Both the position numbers and the translations under genes were made by a program. DNA of 64,000 nucleotides from Leucobacter sp. Ag1 (lineage in GTDB: Bacteria > Actinomycetota > Actinomycetes > Actinomycetales > Microbacteriaceae), in NCBI RefSeq assembly GCF_000980875.1, contig NZ_LAYO01000105.1:1-64000 (forward strand). Reading direction: 5' to 3'. The notes below the pieces were generated by a model. The model was not told the origin of the DNA and made no database searches. It saw nothing but the letters and a program-made list of their open reading frames with translations. Shown in pieces: positions 52,323 to 60,322 of this stretch (position 1 is its first letter; each line of letters opens with the position of its first letter).

Positions 52323-53143
52323 GCCTCGGGCTCGGCCCCCGCGTCTGCGGAGAGACCCGCATAGTCGACGAGCCGGTCGGCGATGACGGGGAACTCCGCG
52401 CGCACCTCGGCGACGCGGGCCGGATCGAGGTCGACGGCGAGCAGCTGCTCGCCGGCGCCGCACTCGGCGAGCACGAGCCCCGACGGATCGACCACCCGGC
52501 TGCTGCCGCCGAGCTCGACGCCGCGCTGCGTGCCGCACGCGTTGACCGCGATGACGAACAGCTGGTGCTCGACCGCGCGGGCGCGGGTGAACAGCTGCCA
52601 GTGCTCGCGCCGCGCGGCGGGCCAGGCCGCCGGCACCACGACGCTCTCGGCGCCGCGGGAGCTGATCTGCTGCCAGAGCCCGGGGAATCGCAGGTCGTAG
52701 CAGGTGGTGCTGGCGAGCGCGCCGACGGGGCTGCTCGTGACGCTTAGACGGTCGCCCGGGGTCAGCAGCTCGGCCTCGAGCGAGCGGTAGCCGAAGACGT
52801 GGATCTTGCGGTAGGTCTGCGTGATGCGCCCGTCGCGGTCGAGCAGCACGGCGGTGTTGAACAGCCGGCCGCTGCCGTCGCGTTCGACGATGCTGCCGAG
52901 GTGCACGGCGGCCCCCGTGGCGCGGGCGACGCGGCGGCCCATGGCCACCGTCGGGCCGTCGAGCGGCTCGGCGCGATCGGCGTACGCGTCGAACGAGAAG
53001 TAGCCGGCGCTCCACAGCTCGGGGAGCACGACGAGATCGGCGCCCGGGGCCTCGCGCAGCAGCAGCTGCTCGACGCGCGCGATGCGGTCCGGCTGCGATT
53101 CATCGTCGGGGCTCGCCACCTGCGCGAGCAGCACGCGGGTCAT
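52319..53143 (-). CDS. Carbon-nitrogen hydrolase (nitrilase superfamily)
   Basis: The 274-residue protein has the Glu-Lys-Cys triad of the superfamily: the Glu in LVVLPELWSAGY, the Lys in TYRKIHVFGY, and the Cys in STTCYDLRFPGLW. It hydrolyses amides, probably small cytoplasmic ones such as omega-amides or deaminated glutathione-like compounds. Its ATG overlaps the DinB stop (ATGA). Its own stop overlaps that of the convergent fusion gene by a few bases. Confidence 0.92.
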   Translation of the reverse strand: MTRVLLAQVASPDDESQPDRIARVEQLLLREAPGADLVVLPELWSAGYFSFDAYADRAEPLDGPTVAMGRRVARATGAAVHLGSIVERDGSGRLFNTAVLLDRDGRITQTYRKIHVFGYRSLEAELLTPGDRLSVTSSPVGALASTTCYDLRFPGLWQQISSRGAESVVVPAAWPAARREHWQLFTRARAVEHQLFVIAVNACGTQRGVELGGSSRVVDPSGLVLAECGAGEQLLAVDLDPARVAEVRAEFPVIADRLVDYAGLSADAGAEPEA

Positions 53144-53748
53144 GCGTCGATCCTCACGCGGGCGTCGCTGCGCCGGGCCGCCTCGTGCGCCGCGGCCTCG
53201 AGTCGCTGCCGGTAGTCGGTCAGCCACTCGTCGTCCACCGCGGGCAGGTTCGTCGCGCCCGGGCGCATGCCCGCCGAGCCGTCGACGAGCTCGCGCACGA
53301 TGTCGGCGTGGCCTGCATGGCGGGCGTACTCGGCGGTCACGTGGACCAAGATCTGCCGGAGCGTGACCGGGTTGCGGGTCCACCAGGGCACCGTGCCCTC
53401 GGCGTCGAGGTCGAGCGCGTCGACGGTGGCGGCGGTGCGTTCGGCCGCCGCGCGGGACAGCGCGATGATCTCGGCGCTCGTCTGGTCGGGGGTCGCCCAC
53501 ATGTCGGCGTTCGGCTCGGCGTCGTCGGCGAGCCAGGGGAGCGCGATGCCCGAAGGACGGCCGAAGACCCGGCCGAAGTAGTCGAGCTCGACGCTCGCCG
53601 TGTGCTTCACGAGCCCGAGCAGGTTGGTGCCCGTCGGGGTCATCGGACGACGCAGCTCGTACTCGCCCAGCCCGTCGAGCTTCCAGAGCAGCGCGCCGCG
53701 CACCTCGTCGAGCTTCGCGCGGAGCAGGTCCTTCTCGGATACGGTCAT
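53140..53748 (-). CDS. DinB-family (DUF664-like) metal-binding protein
   Basis: The 202-residue protein has the four-helix DinB pattern: LLGLVKHTASVELDYFG with the first His ligand, and HVTAEYARHAGHADIVREL with the later histidines that bind a divalent metal. Actinobacterial members are often thiol (mycothiol) transferases, but this one has no proven substrate. It overlaps the regulator stop upstream and the nitrilase start downstream. Confidence 0.88.
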   Translation of the reverse strand: MTVSEKDLLRAKLDEVRGALLWKLDGLGEYELRRPMTPTGTNLLGLVKHTASVELDYFGRVFGRPSGIALPWLADDAEPNADMWATPDQTSAEIIALSRAAAERTAATVDALDLDAEGTVPWWTRNPVTLRQILVHVTAEYARHAGHADIVRELVDGSAGMRPGATNLPAVDDEWLTDYRQRLEAAAHEAARRSDARVRIDA

Positions 53749-54464
53749 GCCCTCAGCCTAGAGTCGACCTCCGACACCGCGGAATCCGCGCTCGCTGCGC
53801 GCTCCGCGATCCCGGCGGAGTCGTGCGCGAGCGTGCCCGTGCGGTGCGCGCGCATGAGCGCCTCGATCTCGTCGGCGGGCGCGCCCGCGGCGATCCGGTC
53901 GACCAGTTCGGTGTGCTCGTGCGAGAGCCGCTCGCTGATCTCCCCGCGGTACCCGACCACCGAGGCCCGCATGGCCGCCACCCGCAGCTGCCCGCGCTGC
54001 AGCGTGTCGCGCAGGTAATGGTTGGGGCAGCGCGACTGCAGGAGGCCGTGGAACTCGAGGCTGGCCTCGTTGTAGGCGTGGAAGTCGCCGCGCTCGTGCG
54101 CCGCGTCCATCAGCGCGTTGAGCTCCCGAGCCCGGTCGAGGTCCTCCGCGGTCAGCAGCGGCGCCGAGAGCGATACCGCGAGCCCCTCGAGCACGGCCTG
54201 CGTCTGCATCACATCGCGGTACCCCTCGGCGCCGAGCTCGGCGACCCGGGCGCCGCGGTGGAACTCGAACTCGACGAGCCCCTCGGACTCCAGGCGGCGC
54301 AGCGCCTCGCGGACCGGGATCAGGCTGACGCCCGTCTCGCCCGCGAGCGTGCCGATGTGGATCGGGTCGCCCGCGGCGAAGTCGCCCGCCACGATCCGCT
54401 CCATCACATGGTCGTAGACCCGCCTGGTCTTGTCGCGGGGACCGGCCTGGGGATCCGCGCTCAT
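53745..54464 (-). CDS. GntR-family regulator with FCD domain
   Basis: The 239-residue protein has a winged helix (RRVYDHVMERIVAGDFAAGD, IPVREALRRLESEGLVEF) and a helical FCD ligand domain (ASLEFHGLLQSR, HEHTELVDRI) with metal-type His residues. It overlaps the esterase stop (ATGA at 54461-54464) and the DinB start, so it lies inside the operon it probably regulates. Confidence 0.88.
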   Translation of the reverse strand: MSADPQAGPRDKTRRVYDHVMERIVAGDFAAGDPIHIGTLAGETGVSLIPVREALRRLESEGLVEFEFHRGARVAELGAEGYRDVMQTQAVLEGLAVSLSAPLLTAEDLDRARELNALMDAAHERGDFHAYNEASLEFHGLLQSRCPNHYLRDTLQRGQLRVAAMRASVVGYRGEISERLSHEHTELVDRIAAGAPADEIEALMRAHRTGTLAHDSAGIAERAASADSAVSEVDSRLRA

Positions 54465-55231
54465 CGCTGATCCGCTCCGTCGGCGCCCGCCGCGGAAGCG
54501 CGCTCGTCCGCGAGGAGCGGTCGGAGGAACGCGGCGATGTCGTCGAGCTCGTCGCGACCGATGCCGTGCAGGATCCCGGTGTACTCCCGGTAGACCAGCG
54601 ACGTGCGCTCGGGCAGCCACTCGGCGGTGCGCGCGATGCGGGCGGCGTCGATCACGGGGTCCTCCACGTCGCGGCCCCAGAAGACCGGCGGGCGCGCGGC
54701 GGCGAGCTCCCGATCCCCGTCGTAGGCGCCGGCGGGGACGAAGCCCGAGCAGATCGCACCCGCGGCGAAACCTCCGGGGCGCAGTCGCAGCAGCGAGGTC
54801 ACCATCGCTCCGCCCTGCGAGAACCCGAGCAGCGCGACGGACGGGCGGCGCTCGGCCCCGGCCTCGAGCGCGCGCTCGACGACGCCGTCGATCCAGGCGA
54901 GTGCGGCGACGGCCGCGGCGTGGGGCGCCGTGCCTTCGAACCGGTCGGGCGTCGGATCGTGCGCGAGGCCCTGCGCGCCGAACGACAGCGGGAACCAGGC
55001 GTAGCCGTTCTCGACCGGCGCGGGGGCGACCAGCGGTGCGCGCGGCGAAGCGCAGACGGCCGACGGCAGGAACGGGGCGAGCTCGATCAGATCGCCCTCG
55101 AAGGATCCGTAGCCGTGCATGAGCACGAGCAGTGGGCGGTCGGCCAGTGCGGCGAGCGCCTCCGCCTCGGACGCCGGTGCACCGTCGACGGCCCATCGAA
55201 CGCGGGCCGGGTCGATTTGCAGCTCTGCCAT
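54461..55231 (-). CDS. Alpha/beta-hydrolase, phospholipase/carboxylesterase type
   Basis: The 256-residue protein has the serine hydrolase fold: LLVLMHGYGSFEGD (oxyanion region), the nucleophile in LLGFSQGGAM, an Asp in RDVEDPVI and a His in ILHGIG. It resembles the YpfH/estB-like carboxylesterase group acting on short esters in the cytoplasm. It is the first gene of a four-gene overlapping operon on the minus strand. Confidence 0.87.
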   Translation of the reverse strand: MAELQIDPARVRWAVDGAPASEAEALAALADRPLLVLMHGYGSFEGDLIELAPFLPSAVCASPRAPLVAPAPVENGYAWFPLSFGAQGLAHDPTPDRFEGTAPHAAAVAALAWIDGVVERALEAGAERRPSVALLGFSQGGAMVTSLLRLRPGGFAAGAICSGFVPAGAYDGDRELAAARPPVFWGRDVEDPVIDAARIARTAEWLPERTSLVYREYTGILHGIGRDELDDIAAFLRPLLADERASAAGADGADQR

Positions 55232-55326
55232 GGGTCCAGCGTAGTTCGAAACCGCCTGGGCGCCGCGGTGCGCCGATTCCTCCCGGCGCGGCGCGTTCCC
55301 GAGCGGAGTCGGGCAGAATGGGCCGC

Positions 55327-55905
55327 ATGAGCATCGACACCGCCGAGCTGCCGGAACCGCAGGACCCCGAGGACCGTCCGCAGTTCGGCCCGGACGGCAG
55401 CGGATGGCTCAGCGACGACGAGCTCTCGTTCGTGCGCGGCCGGGTGCCGCTCGTCTACGTCGAAGCGGTTCCCGTGCGGGTCGACGGCGTCGGGCGGGTC
55501 ACCGAGGTCGGTCTGCTGCTGCGCGGCACCGCCGACGGCGGCATGACCCGGGCGCTCGTCTCGGGTCGGGTTCGGAAGGACGAGGCGCTGCGGGACGCGC
55601 TGTTCCGGCACCTCGAGAACGACCTCGGCCACATGGCCTTTCCGCTGATCCCGGCGGCCCCGGTGCCCGCGCAGGTGGCCGAGTACTTCCCGCTGCCCGG
55701 TCTCACACCCTACGTCGACGAGCGCCAGCACGCGGTGTCGCTCGTCTACGTGGTGCCGGTGACGGGCAGCTGCACACCGCGTCAGGACGCGCTCGAGGTG
55801 ACCTGGATGTCGCCGGAGGAAGCGCTCGCGCCCGAGACGCTCGCCGAGCTGGTCGGCGGGCGCGGCCGCCTGCTCCGGCAGGTGCTCGCCACCGTCGGGT
55901 GTTGA
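55327..55905 (+). CDS. DUF4916/Nudix-like protein with a degenerate Nudix box
   Basis: The 192-residue protein resembles the actinobacterial Nudix-fold DUF4916 group (WLSDDELSFVRGRVPLVYVEAV; VSLVYVVPVTG; EVTWMSPEEAL). The Nudix box region reads GRVRKDEALRDALFRHLEND, keeping the first Gly, Glu and Arg but losing the REUxEE glutamates that bind metal. Pyrophosphatase activity is doubtful. It stands alone on the plus strand between two minus-strand operons. ATG at 55318 is an alternative start. Confidence 0.7.
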   Translation: MSIDTAELPEPQDPEDRPQFGPDGSGWLSDDELSFVRGRVPLVYVEAVPVRVDGVGRVTEVGLLLRGTADGGMTRALVSGRVRKDEALRDALFRHLENDLGHMAFPLIPAAPVPAQVAEYFPLPGLTPYVDERQHAVSLVYVVPVTGSCTPRQDALEVTWMSPEEALAPETLAELVGGRGRLLRQVLATVGC

Positions 55906-55951
55906 GTCGGCGGCCTCGGCGACGGGCGGTCGCGGCCCCGCTGGGCGACGG

Positions 55952-56419
55952 TCAGCCCCGCTGGGCGTCCTCGCGCCGCCGCCAGCTGATCGTGTGCTCC
56001 GGGCGGAACCCCCGAGCGCAACGCGCGCAGGACGACACCCGGGTCGGCTTGCGGAAGCGGAAGTGCTCGTGCCCGGCGGGGCAGGTGCCCACCCACGGCG
56101 CCAGCTCGTGCGCGATCTCGCCGTCGTGCGTCCGTCCGCCGACGTAGCCGATCCCCGCCGCGACCGCCCGCCACTTCGGGCCGTGGCCGGCCGAGGGGCC
56201 GGCCATCGCGTGCGCCACCTCGTGCAGCAGCACCTGGTGGATCTCGTCGTCGTCGAACTTCGCCGCGAGATGCCTCGACACGGTGATGCGCCGGTTCGTG
56301 TAGTCGCACAGGCCCGCTCGGCGCCGGGCGTGGTCGAAGCCGAAGCTCCAGGCCCGGGGATCCAGGTGCATGCGGATGAGCGCATCGGCCCACACGCGGA
56401 CGCGCTCGAGGTCAGCCAC
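55952..56419 (-). CDS. SprT-like zinc metalloprotease-domain protein
   Basis: The 155-residue protein has a SprT-like domain with the zinc motif LLHEVAHAMAG (HExxH) and a C-terminal zinc-ribbon (CPAGHEHFRFRK, then CARC). Family members include DNA-protein crosslink proteases, but small bacterial ones are uncharacterised. A GTG start at 56419 overlaps the preceding gene's stop by 8 bp and removes an Arg/Pro-rich stretch that would result from an ATG at 56467. It ends a four-gene operon. Confidence 0.78.
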   Translation of the reverse strand: MADLERVRVWADALIRMHLDPRAWSFGFDHARRRAGLCDYTNRRITVSRHLAAKFDDDEIHQVLLHEVAHAMAGPSAGHGPKWRAVAAGIGYVGGRTHDGEIAHELAPWVGTCPAGHEHFRFRKPTRVSSCARCARGFRPEHTISWRRREDAQRG

Positions 56420-57272
56420 GGCCGAACAGCTCGCGCGCGGGAGCGGGGGAGTCCACCGCCGTCGCATCGGTCACGGGCGAGGTGCCCCGGATGAGCTCCG
56501 AGAGCTCGGCGCCCTCCAGCATGCGCGCCGGGTGCGGCCCGCCGGCCAGCAGGCGCGGCAGCCAGTCCAGCTCGCTCACGTCGCCGTTCGACGCGATCAG
56601 CACGACGTTGCCGAACCGTCGGCCTTTCAGCACCTGGGGCTCGGCCACGGCGGCCACGTTCGCGAAGCGGGCGGCGAGCGTTGCCGCCTGACCGCGGACG
56701 AAGGGCAGGCCGGTGCCGTCCGCGGCGTTGAGCACCACGAGTCCGTCGGGGGCGAGCAGCGGGCGGACGAGATCGTAGAACTCGAGGCTGGACACGTGCG
56801 CGGGCGTGCGGGCGCCCGCGAAGATGTCGACGATCACGAGGTCCATCGCCCCCTGCATCCCGGCGGGGAGCTTCGCGAGCACCGCGCGGGCGTCGCCGCG
56901 ACGTACGCGGATGCTCGCTCGCTTCGGCAGCGGCGCGTGCTCGCGCACCAGATCGACGAGCGCGTCCTCGATCTCGATGACCTGCTGCCGGCTGCCGGGG
57001 CGGGTGGCCTCGACGTAGCGCGGCAGGGTGAAGGCGCCGCCCCCGAGGTGCAGCGCCGAGATGGGGGCGCCGCTCGGGCGGAACAGGTCGATGACGTGGC
57101 CGATGCGGCGGATGTACTCGAAGAACAGGTCCGACGGGTCGTCGAGGTTCACGTGCGACTGCGGAGTGCCGTCGACCACGAGCTGCACGGCGCCGGGCAC
57201 GAAGCGGTCGTCCTCGATCTCGGCCACGAGCCCGGAGGACAGGATCCGGGACCGTGCGGGCTGCTCGCTCAC
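56412..57272 (-). CDS. Spermidine-synthase-like methyltransferase-fold protein
   Basis: The 286-residue protein has the spermidine synthase Rossmann motifs ALHLGGGAFTLPRYV and QQVIEIEDALVDLV, then VRRGDARAVL and DLVIVDIF. It lacks a clear putrescine-binding loop, so true spermidine synthase activity is unsure; many actinobacterial members are of unknown use. The GTG at 57272 overlaps the glutaredoxin stop (GTGA). Confidence 0.8.
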   Translation of the reverse strand: MSEQPARSRILSSGLVAEIEDDRFVPGAVQLVVDGTPQSHVNLDDPSDLFFEYIRRIGHVIDLFRPSGAPISALHLGGGAFTLPRYVEATRPGSRQQVIEIEDALVDLVREHAPLPKRASIRVRRGDARAVLAKLPAGMQGAMDLVIVDIFAGARTPAHVSSLEFYDLVRPLLAPDGLVVLNAADGTGLPFVRGQAATLAARFANVAAVAEPQVLKGRRFGNVVLIASNGDVSELDWLPRLLAGGPHPARMLEGAELSELIRGTSPVTDATAVDSPAPARELFGRG

Positions 57273-57559
57273 GCGGTGCGTGCGGTGAGGCCGAGCTCGG
57301 CGAGCTTGGAGCGCAGGTCCCCGTCGCTCGGCTCGACCTGGTGGGTGCCGTCGGGGAACGTCACGACCGGGATGTTCGTGCGTCCGCTGATGTCGCGCGC
57401 AACGTCGGCGGCGGCCGGATCCTCGACCAGGTCGACCCACTCGAACGGCACCTCGAGGTCGTTCAGTACGCGCTTGGCGCGTCGGCAATCGCCGCACCAG
57501 TCGGCGCCGAAGACGCGGATCTGCGGTGCTGCGGAAGCGGATGCGGTGGAATCGCTCAT
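57269..57559 (-). CDS. Glutaredoxin-like protein (mycoredoxin type)
   Basis: The 96-residue protein has a thioredoxin-fold glutaredoxin domain with active site GADWCGDCRRAKRVL and the cis-Pro in TNIPVVTFPDG. Actinobacterial proteins of this kind reduce mycothiol-mixed disulfides. The WCGDC form departs from the common CPYC/CGYC. It overlaps both neighbours by 4 bp. Confidence 0.9.
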   Translation of the reverse strand: MSDSTASASAAPQIRVFGADWCGDCRRAKRVLNDLEVPFEWVDLVEDPAAADVARDISGRTNIPVVTFPDGTHQVEPSDGDLRSKLAELGLTARTA

Positions 57560-58218
57560 GCGTCGATCCTACGCTCCCGCCGTTGCCAGGCGGCTGCCGA
57601 CAGGATCGCGACGGCGGTGCCGAGCAGCGCACCGCCGATGGTGTCCGTGAGCCAGTGCACGTGCAGGGCGGTGCGGCTCCACATCATGAGCAGGACCCAG
57701 AACGCCGCTGCCGCGAAGAGCAGCTTCGCGATCGTCGGCGGCGCGGTGCGCGCCAGGACGATCGCGACGGCGACCGCCAGGGTCGCCGCCGAGAGGGAGT
57801 GGCCCGACGGGTACGAGGATCCGGCCGCGTGGATCAGCATGTCGGCGGGACGCTGGCGTCCGATCAGGAGCTTCAGCAGCTCGGAGGCGGCGACGCCGAC
57901 CACGAGCGCGGTGATCAGGATCCCCGCATCGCGCGGCCGGCGCGCGGCGAAGAGCCCGGCGCAGGCGATGAGTCCGCAGGTGACGACTCCGATCCAGCCG
58001 CCGATGCCGGCGAGGTCGGTCGCGAGGACCGCGGCGAAGCTGCCGCGCTCAGCCCCGATCGCATCGTGCCAGGCCGTGTCGACGGGCGTGGGGTCGCCCC
58101 CGCTGACCAGTAGGTACACGCCGAAGGCGATGACCACCGCGATGGCGAGCCAGGCGCACGCGATCGCGCTGCCGCTGATGCCCCGCGCTCGCGGGCTCCG
58201 TGCCTCGATCATCCCCAC
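57556..58218 (-). CDS. PAP2-family membrane phosphatase
   Basis: The 220-residue protein has six hydrophobic segments and the three phosphatase motifs KLLIGRQRP, YPSGHSLSAA and SRTALHVHWLTD. It would dephosphorylate a lipid phosphate such as undecaprenyl pyrophosphate or phosphatidic acid at the outer face of the membrane. It is the first gene of a four-gene overlapping operon. Confidence 0.9.
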   Translation of the reverse strand: MGMIEARSPRARGISGSAIACAWLAIAVVIAFGVYLLVSGGDPTPVDTAWHDAIGAERGSFAAVLATDLAGIGGWIGVVTCGLIACAGLFAARRPRDAGILITALVVGVAASELLKLLIGRQRPADMLIHAAGSSYPSGHSLSAATLAVAVAIVLARTAPPTIAKLLFAAAAFWVLLMMWSRTALHVHWLTDTIGGALLGTAVAILSAAAWQRRERRIDA

Positions 58219-58308
58219 ACCCTAACGACGCCGGAGCGGCGGATCCTGGGCGGCGGCGCAGAGCCGGTTGGCCCGGTGGCCCGTGGCCTGCGGCCGGCAG
58301 TCGGCCGG

Positions 58309-60297
58309 CTACGCTCCGAGCTCGGCGATCACCGCGTCGGCACGATCGCTCTGCCCGGTCTCGCGCAGCACCTCGATGAGCTCGCCGGCGGCGTGGGCCC
58401 GCTCGTTCGTCAGGCGCGCGACCGCGAAGCCTTCGAAGGCCGACTCCAGCGACCAGACGGCGCCCGTGGTGTCGCCCGCGGAGCGCTGCAGGCGCCCCGC
58501 CAGCCAGAACGCGTGCGCGGCGTCCGAGATCCGGCCGGCCTGGGCGAACTCCTCGCCGGCGCGCTGCGCGGCCGAGACCGCCTCCGCGTGCTCGGGCGCA
58601 TCCGCCCGGGTCGCGGATCCCGTGGCGCCGAGGCTCCGCGCGAGAGTGTCGCGCAGCGTGGCCAGGGTCAGCAGGTGCTCGATCCGGCGGCTCTCGGTGA
58701 GCTCCTCGGTCAACGCGGGCTCGGGGACGTGCTCCTCGGTGCGGGCCAGAGCCGCGCGCAGGCGCGCGACGAGCTCGGCGCAGTCCGCCACCTGCGCCGC
58801 GACGGGGGCCCAGCCGACGAGCACCTGCGCGATCAGCCCGTCCTCGGAGCCGGCGGCTTCCAGACGGGGGATCGCGGCGGCGTAGCGCTCGTGCGCCGCG
58901 CTCGCATCGCCGGCGAGCTCCGCGGCCTTCGCCGCCTCGGCCCAGCAGATCCCGGCGAACTCGAGCCGGCCCTCGGCTTGCGCGAGCGCCGCCGCGAGGG
59001 CGTAGTCGTCGGACGCGGTCAGGTACGCGCGCATGCCGGCCTGGGTCTCGGCGCGGGCGTACGCTTCGTCGGCGTTCGCGGGCTCCGGGCGGGCATCGGC
59101 CGGCAGGTCGTCGGTGTCCGGCCGGGTCGGATCCCCGGCATCGCCGTCGACCTCGGTCGTGGCATCGGACGGAGCGTCGGAGTCCCCGTCGGATGCCTCA
59201 GGAGAGGGGTCGCCGAGGCGGCCGAGCAGCAGCTCGTGCTCCGCGCGCCGGCTGGCGAGGGCCCGGGCGACCTGGTCGGCGTAGTAGCCGGTGCCGTTGC
59301 GGCGGTCGAACTGCGCCGCGAGCGCCTCGGTCTCGGCACGCACCCACGTGTGGAGCTCACCGAGGGTCGGGGCGGCGGGGGTGCTGAGACCCGTGGGCAG
59401 CTCGCTCCGGTCGAGGTTCGCGGAGAGCCCCGAGAGGACCCCGAGCAGGAACCGGAGCCGGAAGAGCGGGGTGGATGCATCGAGCAGCAGGCGGCCCGTG
59501 TCGGTGCGCAGCTGCTGCAGCGCCCGATCGAGCGCGCCGCCGATGGCGAGGAGCTCGAATGCCTGACCGTGGGCGGGGGCGAAATCGCTGCCCTCGGCGC
59601 TCGAGTACGTGGCGACCGCCCTGCGGTAGCTGCGGGTGGCGAGCTCGGCGTCGCCCGCGCGCAGCGCTGCGAGGGCCAGCGCGTGCATGGTGCGGGTGGG
59701 CTCGAGATTGCAGGTGCCGGTCGAGGTCCGACCGATCGCCACGGCCTCCTCGTAGCGGCCGAGCTCGGTGAAGTAGTCGGTCTGCTGGCCCACGGTGCAG
59801 GTCGCGCAGTCCTCGAGCTCGTCGCGGTCGCCCGTGATCCAGTCGATGCGCGCTCGCTCCATGTCGGCGCTGCCGGTGTGCCAGGCCCAGCGGAAGCGCG
59901 ACATGCGGACCGAGGATCCGCCCTTGCCCGCGACCGCGAAGCGGTGGGCCATATCGGCGAGGAACGCGTCGGCCTGCTCGGCCGTGATCTCGGGGTAGTC
60001 GGGCAGGTCGCCCGCGATCCACTTGAACTCCCAGAACAGGTTGCGCTCGTCGGCCTCGTCGAACAGTTCGGGGCGGGAGTCCCAGAGGCGGAGCGTACGG
60101 GCGAAGGCGACGAAACCCTGCTTGCCCAGGTTCGCGAAGGTGTAGGCCTCGACGAGGTCGAGCAGAGCCTGGGGCAGCTGGCGCTCGGGGCCGTCGGTCT
60201 CGAGTCGGCGGACCAGGGCCTCGGTGGCCGAGGTGCGGGCGACGCCGTAGGGGAGACGTCGGAGGGTGCGGAGTTCGTGGTCGATGTCCTTGGCCAA
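58309..60297 (-). CDS. TPR-like helical protein of unknown function, partner of the Hsp90-family gene
   Basis: The 662-residue protein is almost wholly helical, with TPR-like units (GRYEEAVAIGRTSTG; LAALRAGDAELATRSYRRAV; GRISDAAHAFWLAGRLQ). An acidic Asp/Pro/Thr linker at about residues 365-410 divides two helical halves. No catalytic motif is seen. The TTG at 60297 follows GAAAGGAACTCCG, 25 bp after the Hsp90-family gene. In eukaryotes TPR proteins are Hsp90 co-chaperones; a similar partnership here is inference. Confidence 0.75.
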   Translation of the reverse strand: MAKDIDHELRTLRRLPYGVARTSATEALVRRLETDGPERQLPQALLDLVEAYTFANLGKQGFVAFARTLRLWDSRPELFDEADERNLFWEFKWIAGDLPDYPEITAEQADAFLADMAHRFAVAGKGGSSVRMSRFRWAWHTGSADMERARIDWITGDRDELEDCATCTVGQQTDYFTELGRYEEAVAIGRTSTGTCNLEPTRTMHALALAALRAGDAELATRSYRRAVATYSSAEGSDFAPAHGQAFELLAIGGALDRALQQLRTDTGRLLLDASTPLFRLRFLLGVLSGLSANLDRSELPTGLSTPAAPTLGELHTWVRAETEALAAQFDRRNGTGYYADQVARALASRRAEHELLLGRLGDPSPEASDGDSDAPSDATTEVDGDAGDPTRPDTDDLPADARPEPANADEAYARAETQAGMRAYLTASDDYALAAALAQAEGRLEFAGICWAEAAKAAELAGDASAAHERYAAAIPRLEAAGSEDGLIAQVLVGWAPVAAQVADCAELVARLRAALARTEEHVPEPALTEELTESRRIEHLLTLATLRDTLARSLGATGSATRADAPEHAEAVSAAQRAGEEFAQAGRISDAAHAFWLAGRLQRSAGDTTGAVWSLESAFEGFAVARLTNERAHAAGELIEVLRETGQSDRADAVIAELGA

Positions 60298-60322
60298 CGG
60301 AGTTCCTTTCTCGGGTGCCCGG

